Below are positions 9,401 through 18,245 of a stretch of DNA of 64,000 nt, one piece after another. A model generated the notes under the pieces. The model was not told where the DNA came from, did no database searches, and saw only the letters and a list, made by a program, of their open reading frames with translations. Positions within the stretch are counted from its first letter, which is position 1, and each line of letters begins with the position of its first letter. The DNA lies in NCBI RefSeq assembly GCF_022346885.1, contig NZ_JAKRNK010000002.1, forward strand, positions 496,001 through 560,000, given 5' to 3'. The stretch comes from Paenibacillus sp. ACRRX. GTDB lineage: Bacteria > Bacillota > Bacilli > Paenibacillales > Paenibacillaceae. The position numbers and the translations under genes are program-made.

Positions 9401-9446
9401 GTCATATTCATCAATGGCTAGAAATAATAATGTTATTATTTTCACA
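9401..9446 (-). promoter_or_regulatory. Candidate nirB promoter with Fnr-like site
   Basis: On the minus strand 9446-9431 reads TGTGA-AAATAA-TAACA, matching the Firmicute Fnr consensus TGTGA-N6-TCACA at nine of ten positions. A -10-like TATGAC lies at 9406-9401, which puts the box about 41-45 bases upstream of the presumed start, the classic activator position. The stretch also holds a perfect 9-2-9 palindrome (AAATAATAA/TTATTATTT, 9422-9441) that overlaps it. Regulation by oxygen limitation is an inference. Confidence 0.5.
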
Positions 9447-9456
9447 TAGTTAAGTA

Positions 9457-9508
9457 AAAAAAGTGAACTGTTGCCTGACTTTCCTCATCATGTGCATTAC
9501 AGTTCACT
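9457..9508 (-). terminator. Terminator of the ger operon
   Basis: AGTGAACTGT (9462-9471) pairs with ACAGTTCACT (9499-9508) around a 27-base loop; on the minus strand the stem is followed by a run of seven T. It lies about 80 bases past the gerC-type stop. Confidence 0.75.
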
Positions 9509-9589
9509 CTTTATCTTTACATTAAAATAGACGGCACAATAAATTAGTGATTACACTCACACCAATTATGTCGATTCAGTGCACAAAAG

Positions 9590-10723
9590 TTACTCAATCG
9601 TCCCGGTTCTAATGAGGTTAACCTCCACTTGAGCATCAAAGCGAGCATTTGTAAATAATTTTTGCCAGACTTCTGGATTTAGTTTGGAGTTTCGGATTGA
9701 ACTTCGATACACCTCCCCAAACCCTACAACATCCGCATCTAGCTTTTGAAAATGATTCAAGGCTTCCATCAGTTTCGCGCTCATATTTTTACTGAGCTCT
9801 GCTTGTAGATTTCCAATTGCCTCTTTATCTGTGAAATCATAATTTTCAGAGATTTCTTGCAACTCGGCCTTCATCTTTATTCGTACCTTAAATGTTAGTG
9901 GAGAGGATGATACAAGCTTAAGCGAAGATGAGCTGCTTAAGTTTGAAATCACTGCATTTACTTTGTTGTGTACCGTCTCCCCTTTTTTGATAAACTTGCG
10001 CATTCCGTCCATTGGCATAACAACTTCAAATTGACTCGGCTGCCTCTCCCTCAACAGCAGCTTTAAATAGGACCCTTGCTCTCTTGTTGCCTCACCGACC
10101 ATCTTGCCACCTCTGAACAAAGCAAGGGACTTAATGAGAATTTTGCCGTTTTGACGAGCAACTATCGGCAGTACCGGCTGCTTGCCAATACTGTAATAAT
10201 CTCTACGAAATTCATGAACGGTACAGGAAGGGACCCATTCATTCCGTACATTCTGATCAATCATTCCATACAAGTACAGCCCTATATTCGGATATTCAGC
10301 ATAATCAAAGCTTAATAGTTCACGTGTCGACATGTCACTGACGACAAGATAGATCATATCTCCATAGGAAGGATCGCGACTTAACGTATCCGCAATATCA
10401 ATGACGCCTTCTTTTGCTAATTTATCATTATATAAAATAACTCGGATCTGGCCGCTCACGAGCAGGCGGGCCATCTGCTGATTCATGGCCATTCTTGCAC
10501 CTTTGCTTGTCAAAGCTTCAACTGACACGACTTGGCGTTTCTCCTTTGCCTCTGGCACAGACGCCAGTGTAACCGTTGTGACAGACATCTTATTATCCGG
10601 CAAACGGTCGTACCCAACGGCTACACCTAAAGATAACCGCTCTAGCACCGATGTACGGACGCAGCCTGTCGTCAAGAACAAAGAACAAACCAGAAGCGCA
10701 GCACGCTTAAAAGTTCTGTTCAT
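9590..10723 (-). CDS. GerAC-family spore germination lipoprotein
   Basis: 377 residues. A lipoprotein signal peptide with lipobox LTTGC at about residues 17-21 indicates anchoring to the outer face of the spore inner membrane. The rest fits the GerAC family in size and in motifs such as GVAVGYDRLPDNKMSVT near the N-terminus and LNPEVWQKLF near the C-terminus. It is the C subunit of a germinant receptor and shares a 4-base ATGA overlap with the B-subunit gene, so translation is coupled. AGGAGGAAGT precedes the ATG. The germinant recognised cannot be deduced. Confidence 0.93.
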   Translation of the reverse strand: MNRTFKRAALLVCSLFLTTGCVRTSVLERLSLGVAVGYDRLPDNKMSVTTVTLASVPEAKEKRQVVSVEALTSKGARMAMNQQMARLLVSGQIRVILYNDKLAKEGVIDIADTLSRDPSYGDMIYLVVSDMSTRELLSFDYAEYPNIGLYLYGMIDQNVRNEWVPSCTVHEFRRDYYSIGKQPVLPIVARQNGKILIKSLALFRGGKMVGEATREQGSYLKLLLRERQPSQFEVVMPMDGMRKFIKKGETVHNKVNAVISNLSSSSSLKLVSSSPLTFKVRIKMKAELQEISENYDFTDKEAIGNLQAELSKNMSAKLMEALNHFQKLDADVVGFGEVYRSSIRNSKLNPEVWQKLFTNARFDAQVEVNLIRTGTIE

Positions 10724-11841
10724 ACTTCCTCCTTGCTGCTGGCACGATTCTTGTCCAGACTCGACTTAATGAGAATGGCAACATAAATAAAAAGGGGGTA
10801 TGCAAAGCTGAAAATCACAGCAGATTCACTTATGTAGTCATTTAACTTGTCGATCTGTCCGCGGTTGACAAATAAAATCGAACAAATAAAGATAAATCCT
10901 GAGATGACATACCTCATGCGATATTGGCGAAAACCAAATAATCGGTTTAATCCATTGGACGTAATCCACGTGATCAGCATGATGGTCGGAATTAAAGTAA
11001 TCATCCACAAAGCAAGCGTAACAAACTCCAACCTCTCGATGAACGGATACTTTACGATTTTCTGCATGTTGATCGAACTCCACGTTCCTTTTAACAGCTG
11101 GTTTTCACTAAAATAGACAATGGATATGACCATTACCAAAATAAGCAGCACACTTGAAATGGCAATACTAATTTGTATATTTCTCATTGTTTTTGGCTTG
11201 TCGCGAACAAAGGGATATAGAAAATAAATGACCTCGAAGCCCGTCATTGTAAAACCCATATGCTTTGCACCAGCTAATATCTGGGATGGACTTGCTTCCA
11301 GAAACGGTAACAGTCGTGTCCACTGCGCGTATCTTAAAGGATAATAGTACAGGCTTGCAATCAAGAATATAATGACAAAGCTGATCAGGCTCATGCCCAC
11401 GATCACACGAATACCACCTGCCCCACCGTACAATGCCAGACTCAGCATCATCAACACCATTAGCCAAGTCGGGAAACTAGGGAAGATCCAGGATTGAACC
11501 GCCTCAATATAAGTACGTATGATCGTGATTGTGATAGAGCTAAAGTGAATCATAAGCAAGACGCTGAGAAAACCACCAATCCATTTTCCAAAAACATCCC
11601 GGTGAATTCCGTACAAGTCTGTAGATTCGTAACGTCTTAATACGGATACGATCAGCCAGGCGGAGCCATGGCAAAACAGCGCGGCTACGAGTACAGACAC
11701 CCATGCATCATGTCCCGACTCCCTGTATATATATCGCTGAAAACCAAAAATACCTACGCCTATCTGACTATTGAGCACCATAAAGATAAGCATATAAGCT
11801 TGAAACATATAATGGGGCTTGGGCCGAATCGTGATGTCCAT
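10720..11841 (-). CDS. GerAB-family spore germination permease subunit
   Basis: 373 residues with about ten hydrophobic segments, typical of the GerAB branch of the amino acid/polyamine/organocation transporters. These subunits bind the germinant within the membrane of the dormant spore. Motifs such as QIGVGIFGFQR near residue 27 (helix 1 region) and FTMTGFEVIYFLYPF near 200 are typical of the family. It starts 24 bases after the A-subunit stop with GAGG upstream, and its stop overlaps the C-subunit start. Expected to be made in the forespore; I could not define a SigG promoter with confidence. Confidence 0.94.
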   Translation of the reverse strand: MDITIRPKPHYMFQAYMLIFMVLNSQIGVGIFGFQRYIYRESGHDAWVSVLVAALFCHGSAWLIVSVLRRYESTDLYGIHRDVFGKWIGGFLSVLLMIHFSSITITIIRTYIEAVQSWIFPSFPTWLMVLMMLSLALYGGAGGIRVIVGMSLISFVIIFLIASLYYYPLRYAQWTRLLPFLEASPSQILAGAKHMGFTMTGFEVIYFLYPFVRDKPKTMRNIQISIAISSVLLILVMVISIVYFSENQLLKGTWSSINMQKIVKYPFIERLEFVTLALWMITLIPTIMLITWITSNGLNRLFGFRQYRMRYVISGFIFICSILFVNRGQIDKLNDYISESAVIFSFAYPLFIYVAILIKSSLDKNRASSKEEV

Positions 11842-11865
11842 CTGGTTACCTCATCTATCTCCATT

Positions 11866-13374
11866 TTATTCCTTAACGCCTGTCTTGGCCTGTTGGTGTT
11901 GGTTGTTGTGTTGGTTGCTGTGCTCCTTACCCTGCTCTTGCTCATCATGGGCATGCTCATCATGCGTATGCTCATTTTGGGTAAAGCCTGACTTATGTAG
12001 AAAATGGGAATCGTGAGTCACCAGCATGTCTCTCCAAATTTCCTTGACACGAAATGGGAAAATCGGGTACATGTAAGGCCTGCCGAGACTGGTCATTTTC
12101 AACAAATGAATGATAATGAGCGCAGTCATAAAAACGATACCTATTACTCCCCACAAGCCAGCGAATACGATGATCGGAAATCTGACAAATCTGATCGCTC
12201 CGCTCATCATATAGTTTGGTGTCGTGTACGACCCTAGTGCGGCCAAAGCCACAAGCATGATAAGAATATTACTTGTAAAGCCAGCCTGTACAGCAGCCTG
12301 TCCAATAACAATACCGCCTACGATGCCCATCGTCTGACCAACCTTCGTTGGCAGCCTCGCCCCTGCTTCCCGCAGCAATTCCATCGTCAGCTCCAAAACT
12401 AACGTTTCAATTAGTGGTGGAAACGGAACCAAAGAGCGGGATATAATTAGAGGTGCCAGCAAAGTTGTTGGGATGATTTCATAGTGGAAAGTTAACGCCG
12501 CCACATACCCAGGGGTTAGAAATACCGACATAAACAAACCGATAAGACGAATCATACGATAAAAAGTCCCTAAGCCCCATGAAGAGAAACGATCCTCGGT
12601 AGACACGAAGAAATCAACAAACGAATTGGGACCAATGATCACTTGCGAATTACCTTCCACAATGACAACAATTTTTCCCTCCAGCAAGGCTTGTGCTGCT
12701 CGATCTGGCCTTTCCGTCAAACTAAGCATCGGAAATAAATAGTAGCCGCTGTCTTGAATTAACTGTAGAAACTGTGCGCTTCCAATGACACCATCGCTTT
12801 TCATGTTTATAATCCGCGTTCGCACCAAGTCTACATATTGATGATCCGCCACATCGTCCAAATAAAGTAAGCAAGCTTGTGTTCGTGTCCGTTCGCCCAC
12901 TGCGTACTGTTCATTGCAGAGAGCCGGGTCCGTAATAAAAGCACGCATCAGCGCAACGTTTCTGTCGAGCGATTCAATAAAGGCCTGCATCGTCCCAAAC
13001 ATTAACGTTTCATTTTCCGCGTTGGATGGCTGGCGGGTTGGGATGTCTGCTGCATTAATCATCACACAACCCTGCTGTCCGCTCACGGCGATTAATACTC
13101 GGCCTTGCAGCAGCATAATAGCTGCCGTGTCATCTATGTCAGGTAGGATTTCGCTCCTGCCTATCGGAATTACCGTTAGTACCTGCTCCAATGTAAGTCG
13201 GTGATCCTGGTTCATCAGCACAGACAGGATGTGTGTGTTCAGTTCGCTGCATTGTACCACGCACGACATATACGCAACTGCCATATCATTGCCCACACTC
13301 TTTACGACCAAATCAGAGCTGTTATTTAGCAGCTTTCTTAATTTATCAAAGATTTGATAACTGAATGTTGACAA
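11866..13374 (-). CDS. GerAA-family spore germination receptor subunit with His-rich tail
   Basis: 502 residues starting at TTG; AAAGGAG nine bases upstream fixes this start. The N-terminal soluble domain (to about residue 240) is followed by the GerAA membrane region, with family motifs EGNSQVIIGPNSFVDFF (about 223-239) and RLPTKVGQTMGIVGGIVIGQ. It is the first gene of the ger operon. The last ~45 residues are unusual: a hydrophilic tail rich in His, Glu, Asp and Gln (EHTHDEHAHDEQEQGKEH) that could bind metal or simply be a flexible extension. Most GerAA proteins end in a shorter variable tail. Confidence 0.94.
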   Translation of the reverse strand: MSTFSYQIFDKLRKLLNNSSDLVVKSVGNDMAVAYMSCVVQCSELNTHILSVLMNQDHRLTLEQVLTVIPIGRSEILPDIDDTAAIMLLQGRVLIAVSGQQGCVMINAADIPTRQPSNAENETLMFGTMQAFIESLDRNVALMRAFITDPALCNEQYAVGERTRTQACLLYLDDVADHQYVDLVRTRIINMKSDGVIGSAQFLQLIQDSGYYLFPMLSLTERPDRAAQALLEGKIVVIVEGNSQVIIGPNSFVDFFVSTEDRFSSWGLGTFYRMIRLIGLFMSVFLTPGYVAALTFHYEIIPTTLLAPLIISRSLVPFPPLIETLVLELTMELLREAGARLPTKVGQTMGIVGGIVIGQAAVQAGFTSNILIMLVALAALGSYTTPNYMMSGAIRFVRFPIIVFAGLWGVIGIVFMTALIIIHLLKMTSLGRPYMYPIFPFRVKEIWRDMLVTHDSHFLHKSGFTQNEHTHDEHAHDEQEQGKEHSNQHNNQHQQAKTGVKE

Positions 13375-13575
13375 TTTCCGGATCTCCTTTCACCTGTCGC
13401 ATTCCATGACAATATGTCTTTGCTCTATATAAGCTAGTCTGCTAACAATGTATCCGAATTGTTCCCTTCTTTACTGCATATCATGCACATGTTCAAGTAA
13501 AGAGATGTTCATGCTCGTAAAGCAGAAGATAAGTGTGGTGCCTCTAATACACGGCGTAGGATGTTGTAAAGGCAT

Positions 13576-13613
13576 AAAAAAAGACCAGAACTACACTATG
13601 TGTAGTCTAGTCT
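13576..13613 (-). terminator. Terminator after rpiA
   Basis: On the minus strand ACTACAC-ATA-GTGTAGT forms the core of a longer stem (outer AGAC/GTCT) followed by TTTTTTT. It starts eight bases past the rpiA stop. Confidence 0.85.
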
Positions 13614-13620
13614 AATAAAG

Positions 13621-14295
13621 TTAATTGCTGGCCTGTCTGACCTCACAATGGCCATCTTCATATCCAATGATGAGAGTGGAAGCCAGGCTGATGAAAAGTC
13701 CATTTTCAACAACACCTGGAATCAAATTAAGCTGCTTATGCAGTTCAGCAGCATGCTGAATCCATTCGAACTGACAATCTAGAATATAATTTCCGTTATC
13801 GCTAACATATACGGAATTATCTCGCATTCGCAGGGATGAGCGACAGCCTAATGCTTGAATATGTCGATTGGTCATTTCCCAAGCAAAGGGCACTACTTCT
13901 ACCGGAAGCGGAAACTGACCAAGTTGTGTCACCACTTTTGTGTCGTCCACAATAATGATCAGCCGCTCGCTTGCGAATGCAACAATTTTCTCACGAAGCA
14001 GTGCGCCCCCACCGCCTTTGACCAGCTGCAAATCACCATCCACCTCATCCGCGCCATCGATCGTAAGATCAATCCGATCGATGGAAGACCACGGAAGCAG
14101 AGGGATGCCAAGTCCACTCGCTTGCTCTTCAGAGGCGCGCGAGGTGGCAACTGCTTGAATGCGCAGACCTGCTTGCACTCTTCTACCTATTGCCTCAATT
14201 GCCCAATAAGCAGTAGAGCCTGTTCCCAAACCGACAATCATTCCGTCTGCAACAGAGGCTACCGCACGTTCAGCTGCAATCTTCTTGCTATTCAC
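13621..14295 (-). CDS. rpiA: Ribose-5-phosphate isomerase A
   Basis: About 224 residues from a GTG at 14295, chosen because AAAGGAG lies eight bases upstream; an in-frame ATG at 14322 has no binding site. RpiA motifs are clear: MIVGLGTGSTAYWAIEAI (phosphate loop), DGADEVDGDLQLVKGGGGALLREK (shown here only in part as DGADEVDGD and KGGGGALLREK), and SERLIIIVDDTK. It interconverts ribose-5-phosphate and ribulose-5-phosphate in the pentose phosphate pathway, in the cytoplasm. It is a single-gene unit with its own terminator; the next gene upstream is an acetyltransferase 54 bases away. Confidence 0.95.
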   Translation of the reverse strand: MNSKKIAAERAVASVADGMIVGLGTGSTAYWAIEAIGRRVQAGLRIQAVATSRASEEQASGLGIPLLPWSSIDRIDLTIDGADEVDGDLQLVKGGGGALLREKIVAFASERLIIIVDDTKVVTQLGQFPLPVEVVPFAWEMTNRHIQALGCRSSLRMRDNSVYVSDNGNYILDCQFEWIQHAAELHKQLNLIPGVVENGLFISLASTLIIGYEDGHCEVRQASN

Positions 14296-14349
14296 GTGTT
14301 TGACTCCTTTCGTTTCACACACTTACCTGCCTGCATATCCGCTCCCCCA

Positions 14350-14889
14350 TTAATCAAAAGGAACATGACCCTGATGCTCTGCGAGCGGCTTCGCCAAGTA
14401 GATGAGCAGATCATCATCTACACATACCGTTGCGCCAGGTGTTACCGTCTGATTGTTATACTGAATGCCTTTGCCATCTGGCACGTATCCGAGACGTGCA
14501 TAACATCTCTGGGCAGGTCCGTAATCAGGATATAAGCCTACGCCAATCCCAACATAGTTTTTGCCACGATTCACCGCTTCCAACTCAAGTTCGCTTATCA
14601 AACGTGTGGCAACTCCTAAGCGTCGATATATGGGAAATACAAACAAATCATTAATCTCAGGGACATCATGCAGTGCGAAGTAAGCATAATCCGATATCAA
14701 CTTTAAGTGAATGCATCCCGCCAGTTTGTCATCAACGTAAGCCAGCAGACTAACGCGGTCACCTTGATTACATTCATGATAACAGCGTTCGAAATAACCT
14801 TCTGGTCGTTGTACACCATGAACCGTAAAGGCTTCCTGCCACTCTTCCAATACCTTCTCCGAATGTAACGCTTGAATAATAAGTCTCAT
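14350..14889 (-). CDS. GNAT-family N-acetyltransferase
   Basis: 179 residues. The acetyl-CoA motif A is visible as LFVFPIYRRLGVATRLISEL near residue 85-104, preceded by the beta-strand INDL, and motif B as YPDYGPAQRCYARLGYVPDG. The substrate is unknown. Start supported by GAGGTGG seven bases before the ATG. It lies just upstream of rpiA on the same strand and may be read into it. Confidence 0.88.
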   Translation of the reverse strand: MRLIIQALHSEKVLEEWQEAFTVHGVQRPEGYFERCYHECNQGDRVSLLAYVDDKLAGCIHLKLISDYAYFALHDVPEINDLFVFPIYRRLGVATRLISELELEAVNRGKNYVGIGVGLYPDYGPAQRCYARLGYVPDGKGIQYNNQTVTPGATVCVDDDLLIYLAKPLAEHQGHVPFD

Positions 14890-15004
14890 GCAGCCACCTC
14901 ATCTCTACTTGATTTATCCCCTGCTTCACCTTTTTTTGTGGATCTCTATTATTTATTCGACTCGTTTTTGCTTCACCGACCGCCCAGTCATTCTTCAATA
15001 AGCA

Positions 15005-15039
15005 ACAAAAGACACCAAGTCTGTGTTTCTTGATGTCTT
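15005..15039 (-). terminator. Terminator after the methyltransferase gene
   Basis: AAGACACCAAG (15009-15019) pairs, with one mismatch, with CTTGATGTCTT (15029-15039). On the minus strand the stem is followed by TTTTGTTGC. It lies about 55 bases past the stop at 15095. Confidence 0.6.
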
Positions 15040-15094
15040 CACCCAAGCGCTCCATATCATCATAAAAATCATTATACCACTATGACGGCTTAAG

Positions 15095-15865
15095 TTACGA
15101 TTCCTTTTTGCGAGCAGCAAGCAGAAATCTGTGACATGTCACGTCCACATAACCTTCCGTCACAATTCGATCATGTATATTTCGTAACTGCTGTTCATAA
15201 CGTTCCACACTAAAATCCTCCACTTGCCACTCGATAATGTTCAAATAATATATAATGGCACCTACATCAAAAAATCGAGTGATCCCCTTATATTCCTGCT
15301 GCGCTATTATTTCCAAACCCGTAGCCCTTAATCCTTCAGCAGCACTCTCCATGTTCCAATGCACGTATTCAGGGTCTGAAACACCCAACATATGATTAAA
15401 CTCAATATCATTGTGCCCGCCGCACTGCTGCGTTATAAACAAGGCATTCGGTTTCAGCATCCGATACACTTCTTGCGGTGCAAATGATTCATGCCGATTC
15501 ATAATCAGATCAAAGTGAGCAGAAGGCAGCGGCAATTGTTGCTCATCTTCATATGCAATCACTTTGACGTCCCAAGGCTTCAATCTTTCTGCAGCGATGA
15601 GTACGTTAGGCATGTATCCCTCGGTGGCATATGTATTAGCTGGCAATGGCGCCAGTCGACTTAAGAATTCACCACCCCCTGTACCCATGTCAAGCATGCT
15701 TTCTGCATCTCGTATAATAGGCTCGATCATCGTATACAAGTTCCAGGGAAGCGGACTTTCACACATCCGACCTGTAGCTGCCAGATAAGAAAAGTCCCAG
15801 CCTGTAAAGCTCTGCTGAGCATCTGATACATAATAGGAAAACGGTCGTGCTTGAAGTGTAGACAT
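15095..15865 (-). CDS. Class I SAM-dependent methyltransferase
   Basis: About 256 residues from the ATG at 15865, with GAGG nine bases upstream; longer in-frame starts lack a binding site. The SAM-binding motif I is MLDMGTGGGEFLSRL, and the acidic end of strand 2 is seen in YATEGYMPN; LIMNRHESF marks motif IV. The layout resembles UbiE/rRNA-guanine-type small-molecule methyltransferases, but the substrate is unknown. It is the last of three genes (FAD oxidase, half-MFS, methyltransferase) read in the same direction; the 88-base gap to the half-MFS gene makes co-transcription possible. Confidence 0.88.
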   Translation of the reverse strand: MSTLQARPFSYYVSDAQQSFTGWDFSYLAATGRMCESPLPWNLYTMIEPIIRDAESMLDMGTGGGEFLSRLAPLPANTYATEGYMPNVLIAAERLKPWDVKVIAYEDEQQLPLPSAHFDLIMNRHESFAPQEVYRMLKPNALFITQQCGGHNDIEFNHMLGVSDPEYVHWNMESAAEGLRATGLEIIAQQEYKGITRFFDVGAIIYYLNIIEWQVEDFSVERYEQQLRNIHDRIVTEGYVDVTCHRFLLAARKKES

Positions 15866-15953
15866 TTTCAACATCCTCTCTATAATGATTCTGACTTGAT
15901 ACTCGTTATCGTTAAAAGCATAAAAGCAGGTACCTGACTCCATTCATAAGAGC

Positions 15954-16547
15954 CTATGTATGATCGACCTCAGCGCGCTGCTCTTTGACTCGCAGCACCA
16001 AGATTCCACTAACAAACGACAATATAGAGCCAAAATAAAACATGAGGTCTAGCGTAAATAAATCGATCAGGAATCCCCCAGCAATCACCGCCAGTCCCGC
16101 GCATAAGGATACACTTGCCTGATATCTTCCGATCTGTTCCCCGCTTCGCCCGCTATCTGTCATATCAGCTAACAACGCCCGTTCACAAGTACGCTGCATG
16201 GCGCCGAAAATTCCCATTACGACTTGAAGCACATAAATCTGCACAATATCCGTTACTAAAGGAAATATCAAAAATAACACCGATGTTCCCCACGCACTTA
16301 GGACCAAGTAACGTACTTTGCCGTAACGGTCAGAGGACTTGCCAAACCATATACTAAGCAGGGCTGCACATAGTGTAAACAATCCATAGGCTAAGCCAAA
16401 CTCAGTAAAGTCTCCACCGATCTCTTTTACAAATATGATATAAAACGGAAATACGATACCCGCCCCAAAAGTCATCATGCTTTGGGAGAGCATCAGCCAT
16501 CTTAACCTAGAAGTGGCAGCCGTTCGTGCTTGAACAATAGACTTCAT
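15954..16547 (-). CDS. Half-length MFS transporter protein (six membrane segments)
   Basis: 197 residues with six hydrophobic segments, corresponding to one half of a normal 12-segment MFS carrier. The A-like loop motif between segments 2 and 3 is GKSSDRYGKVR, so this matches an N-terminal half. It has a proper start directly abutting the stop of the oxidase gene (TAA then ATG, coupled translation), and a proper stop followed by noncoding sequence; I find no second half downstream. It may act as a homodimer, partner another half-carrier elsewhere, or be a truncated remnant. The intact tight coupling to the oxidase gene argues against simple decay. Confidence 0.75.
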   Translation of the reverse strand: MKSIVQARTAATSRLRWLMLSQSMMTFGAGIVFPFYIIFVKEIGGDFTEFGLAYGLFTLCAALLSIWFGKSSDRYGKVRYLVLSAWGTSVLFLIFPLVTDIVQIYVLQVVMGIFGAMQRTCERALLADMTDSGRSGEQIGRYQASVSLCAGLAVIAGGFLIDLFTLDLMFYFGSILSFVSGILVLRVKEQRAEVDHT

Positions 16548-17999
16548 TTAATTGTACCTCGCATAAAATTCGTTCATAAATAGCTCTTCCGGATCCCAAA
16601 TCCGCTTTATGCGGAAAAACAGTTCCGCCTGTGGATAGGCCCGTCTGAACTGCTCTTTAGTTGCAAAAGGTAAATACGTTAAATAGTAGCTCCCTTTGAA
16701 TTGCAGTGACAGTTCCACAAGACGTTGCGTAGCTGTTTGCAGATGCAGCATGTCCGCAGCGCTTTTTTTATGGTTGATTAACAATACGATACCAAAGCTG
16801 TCCTGTCTGGCGTACGAGAGCAGTGCTGTGCTCGACCTAGGTACGTACCGCACAGTAATGTTAACAACATTTAGGTTCTCATCCTTTAAGATACGTCTTA
16901 ATCCATCTACAAATGGTACAAATTGTTGTACAGGAACGAAGTATTCTTGCAGCACATCCGTCTTCTGCACATCTCGATATTCGGTGAATGTAATGTCCGG
17001 TCGCATAGCATTGTTGCGGGATATCAACTTACCTTCGTCATGAGCGAAAAGACGTTTTTGCAGCTTCCAGCTTGTATTTTTACCCCAATCCCATTTGCGT
17101 GCCAACCCGAATATAAATTTTGCCGTGCCTATACCGCGTTGGTCCTGCAGTTCACTGTATTCGGGCGTTAATGGCTGATCAGTACGCTCATAATTAATCG
17201 TGTACATTTGGGTCAAGAAAGAATGAGGTGCAGTCGATAATCTTGCGACTGTCAATGCTACCATAGGGTTGGACATTATATTATTGTCAAAGTATTTCGG
17301 AAACTGTTTGTAAGTCATAGGCACCATATGCTCAACGTATAACTCATCATCTGTCAATTGCAAGTCTACGTCCAAAATAACTCCCATTAAGCCAAATCCG
17401 CCATTTACAGCTCGGAAAAGTTCCTTGTTCTCTGTGCGGCTTGCTTGAATGATTCGTCCATCCATTGTCATAAGCCTAAAGGACTGGATACTCTCAATCA
17501 GCGGGCCTTCATTCGGATCACGACCATGCACATTGGTGCTCATCGAACCTCCGACTGTAAAAATATTAGGAGACTGCATAATACGAATAGCTAAACCGTG
17601 AGGATTAATATAATCCTGTATCTGCTCCCAAGTCGCCCCACTCTGAACACGCAGCACCTTATGCGACTTGTCCAGCCCTAGCATCTTATTGTAAGAGCGC
17701 ATATCAAGAACTATTGCATCTTCGTAAAAGGTATGGCCTCCCTGGCTATGCTTCGCACCTGAGACGGATATTTTCTTATGCAGACGCCGCGCCTTGGATA
17801 GCGCTTGTTGGATGTCAGCGTCAGTCGACACGTTGATCTTCTCAAAGATTCGAGCAGACATGACTCGTCCCACATCCGTCATCTCTAACTGCTCTCGTTC
17901 ATTAAATCGGTACCAAGCCGACACTGCAAACAGTATTAAGTACAAGATAACGACAGCTGAAATCTTCCATTTTGACGCGTATCTTAAACCACGAATCAT
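16548..17999 (-). CDS. Membrane-anchored FAD-linked oxidase (VAO/PCMH family)
   Basis: 483 residues. A single N-terminal hydrophobic segment (about 12-30, WKISAVVILYLILFAVSAW) anchors the protein. The FAD-binding PCMH domain follows, with GAKHSQGGHTFYEDAIVLDM-like family features near 80-100 and VGGSMSTNVHGRDP near 150. The His in the HSQGG segment sits where some relatives attach FAD covalently. The C-terminal part resembles sugar-lactone and sterol-type oxidoreductases of this superfamily, but the substrate is unknown. It is the first gene of the oxidase/half-MFS/methyltransferase set, with GAGGTGGTGA upstream of the ATG and a 13-base palindrome in the promoter region. Confidence 0.85.
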   Translation of the reverse strand: MIRGLRYASKWKISAVVILYLILFAVSAWYRFNEREQLEMTDVGRVMSARIFEKINVSTDADIQQALSKARRLHKKISVSGAKHSQGGHTFYEDAIVLDMRSYNKMLGLDKSHKVLRVQSGATWEQIQDYINPHGLAIRIMQSPNIFTVGGSMSTNVHGRDPNEGPLIESIQSFRLMTMDGRIIQASRTENKELFRAVNGGFGLMGVILDVDLQLTDDELYVEHMVPMTYKQFPKYFDNNIMSNPMVALTVARLSTAPHSFLTQMYTINYERTDQPLTPEYSELQDQRGIGTAKFIFGLARKWDWGKNTSWKLQKRLFAHDEGKLISRNNAMRPDITFTEYRDVQKTDVLQEYFVPVQQFVPFVDGLRRILKDENLNVVNITVRYVPRSSTALLSYARQDSFGIVLLINHKKSAADMLHLQTATQRLVELSLQFKGSYYLTYLPFATKEQFRRAYPQAELFFRIKRIWDPEELFMNEFYARYN

Positions 18000-18025
18000 G
18001 TGAAGGAACTCACCACCTCGTAAAT

Positions 18026-18056
18026 ATATAGTAAATAATATGTTTATTTACTATAT
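18026..18056. promoter_or_regulatory. Long palindromic operator upstream of the FAD oxidase operon
   Basis: Perfect inverted repeat with 13-base arms (ATATAGTAAATAA and its complement) and a 5-base spacer, 27-57 bases upstream of the oxidase start. A -10-like TATAAT lies just upstream on the minus strand at 18071-18066, so the palindrome would cover the start of transcription. Size and symmetry fit a dimeric repressor such as a TetR-family protein. No such regulator gene is adjacent. Confidence 0.6.
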
Positions 18057-18245
18057 TCTTCTTATATTATACTAGGTGATTTTAGGTATTTCTACTTACA
18101 GGGCTAGGTTGACCCTCGTCCTACCTGCTCAATTGACACATTTTTAAATATATTAAGAACCATTTTTCTGCTGGATTGAATAACTTTAAGTTGCAACCAC
18201 CCACCATCTGAATCGTAATAGCTTCTAAACCAAAGCATAGGAGGC

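Noticed and set aside
13855-14535. 226-codon plus-strand frame
   Set aside because: Antisense to rpiA and the acetyltransferase gene, both certain.
14774-15055. 93-codon minus-strand frame
   Set aside because: Overlaps the acetyltransferase gene start in another frame and crosses the terminator at 15009-15039.
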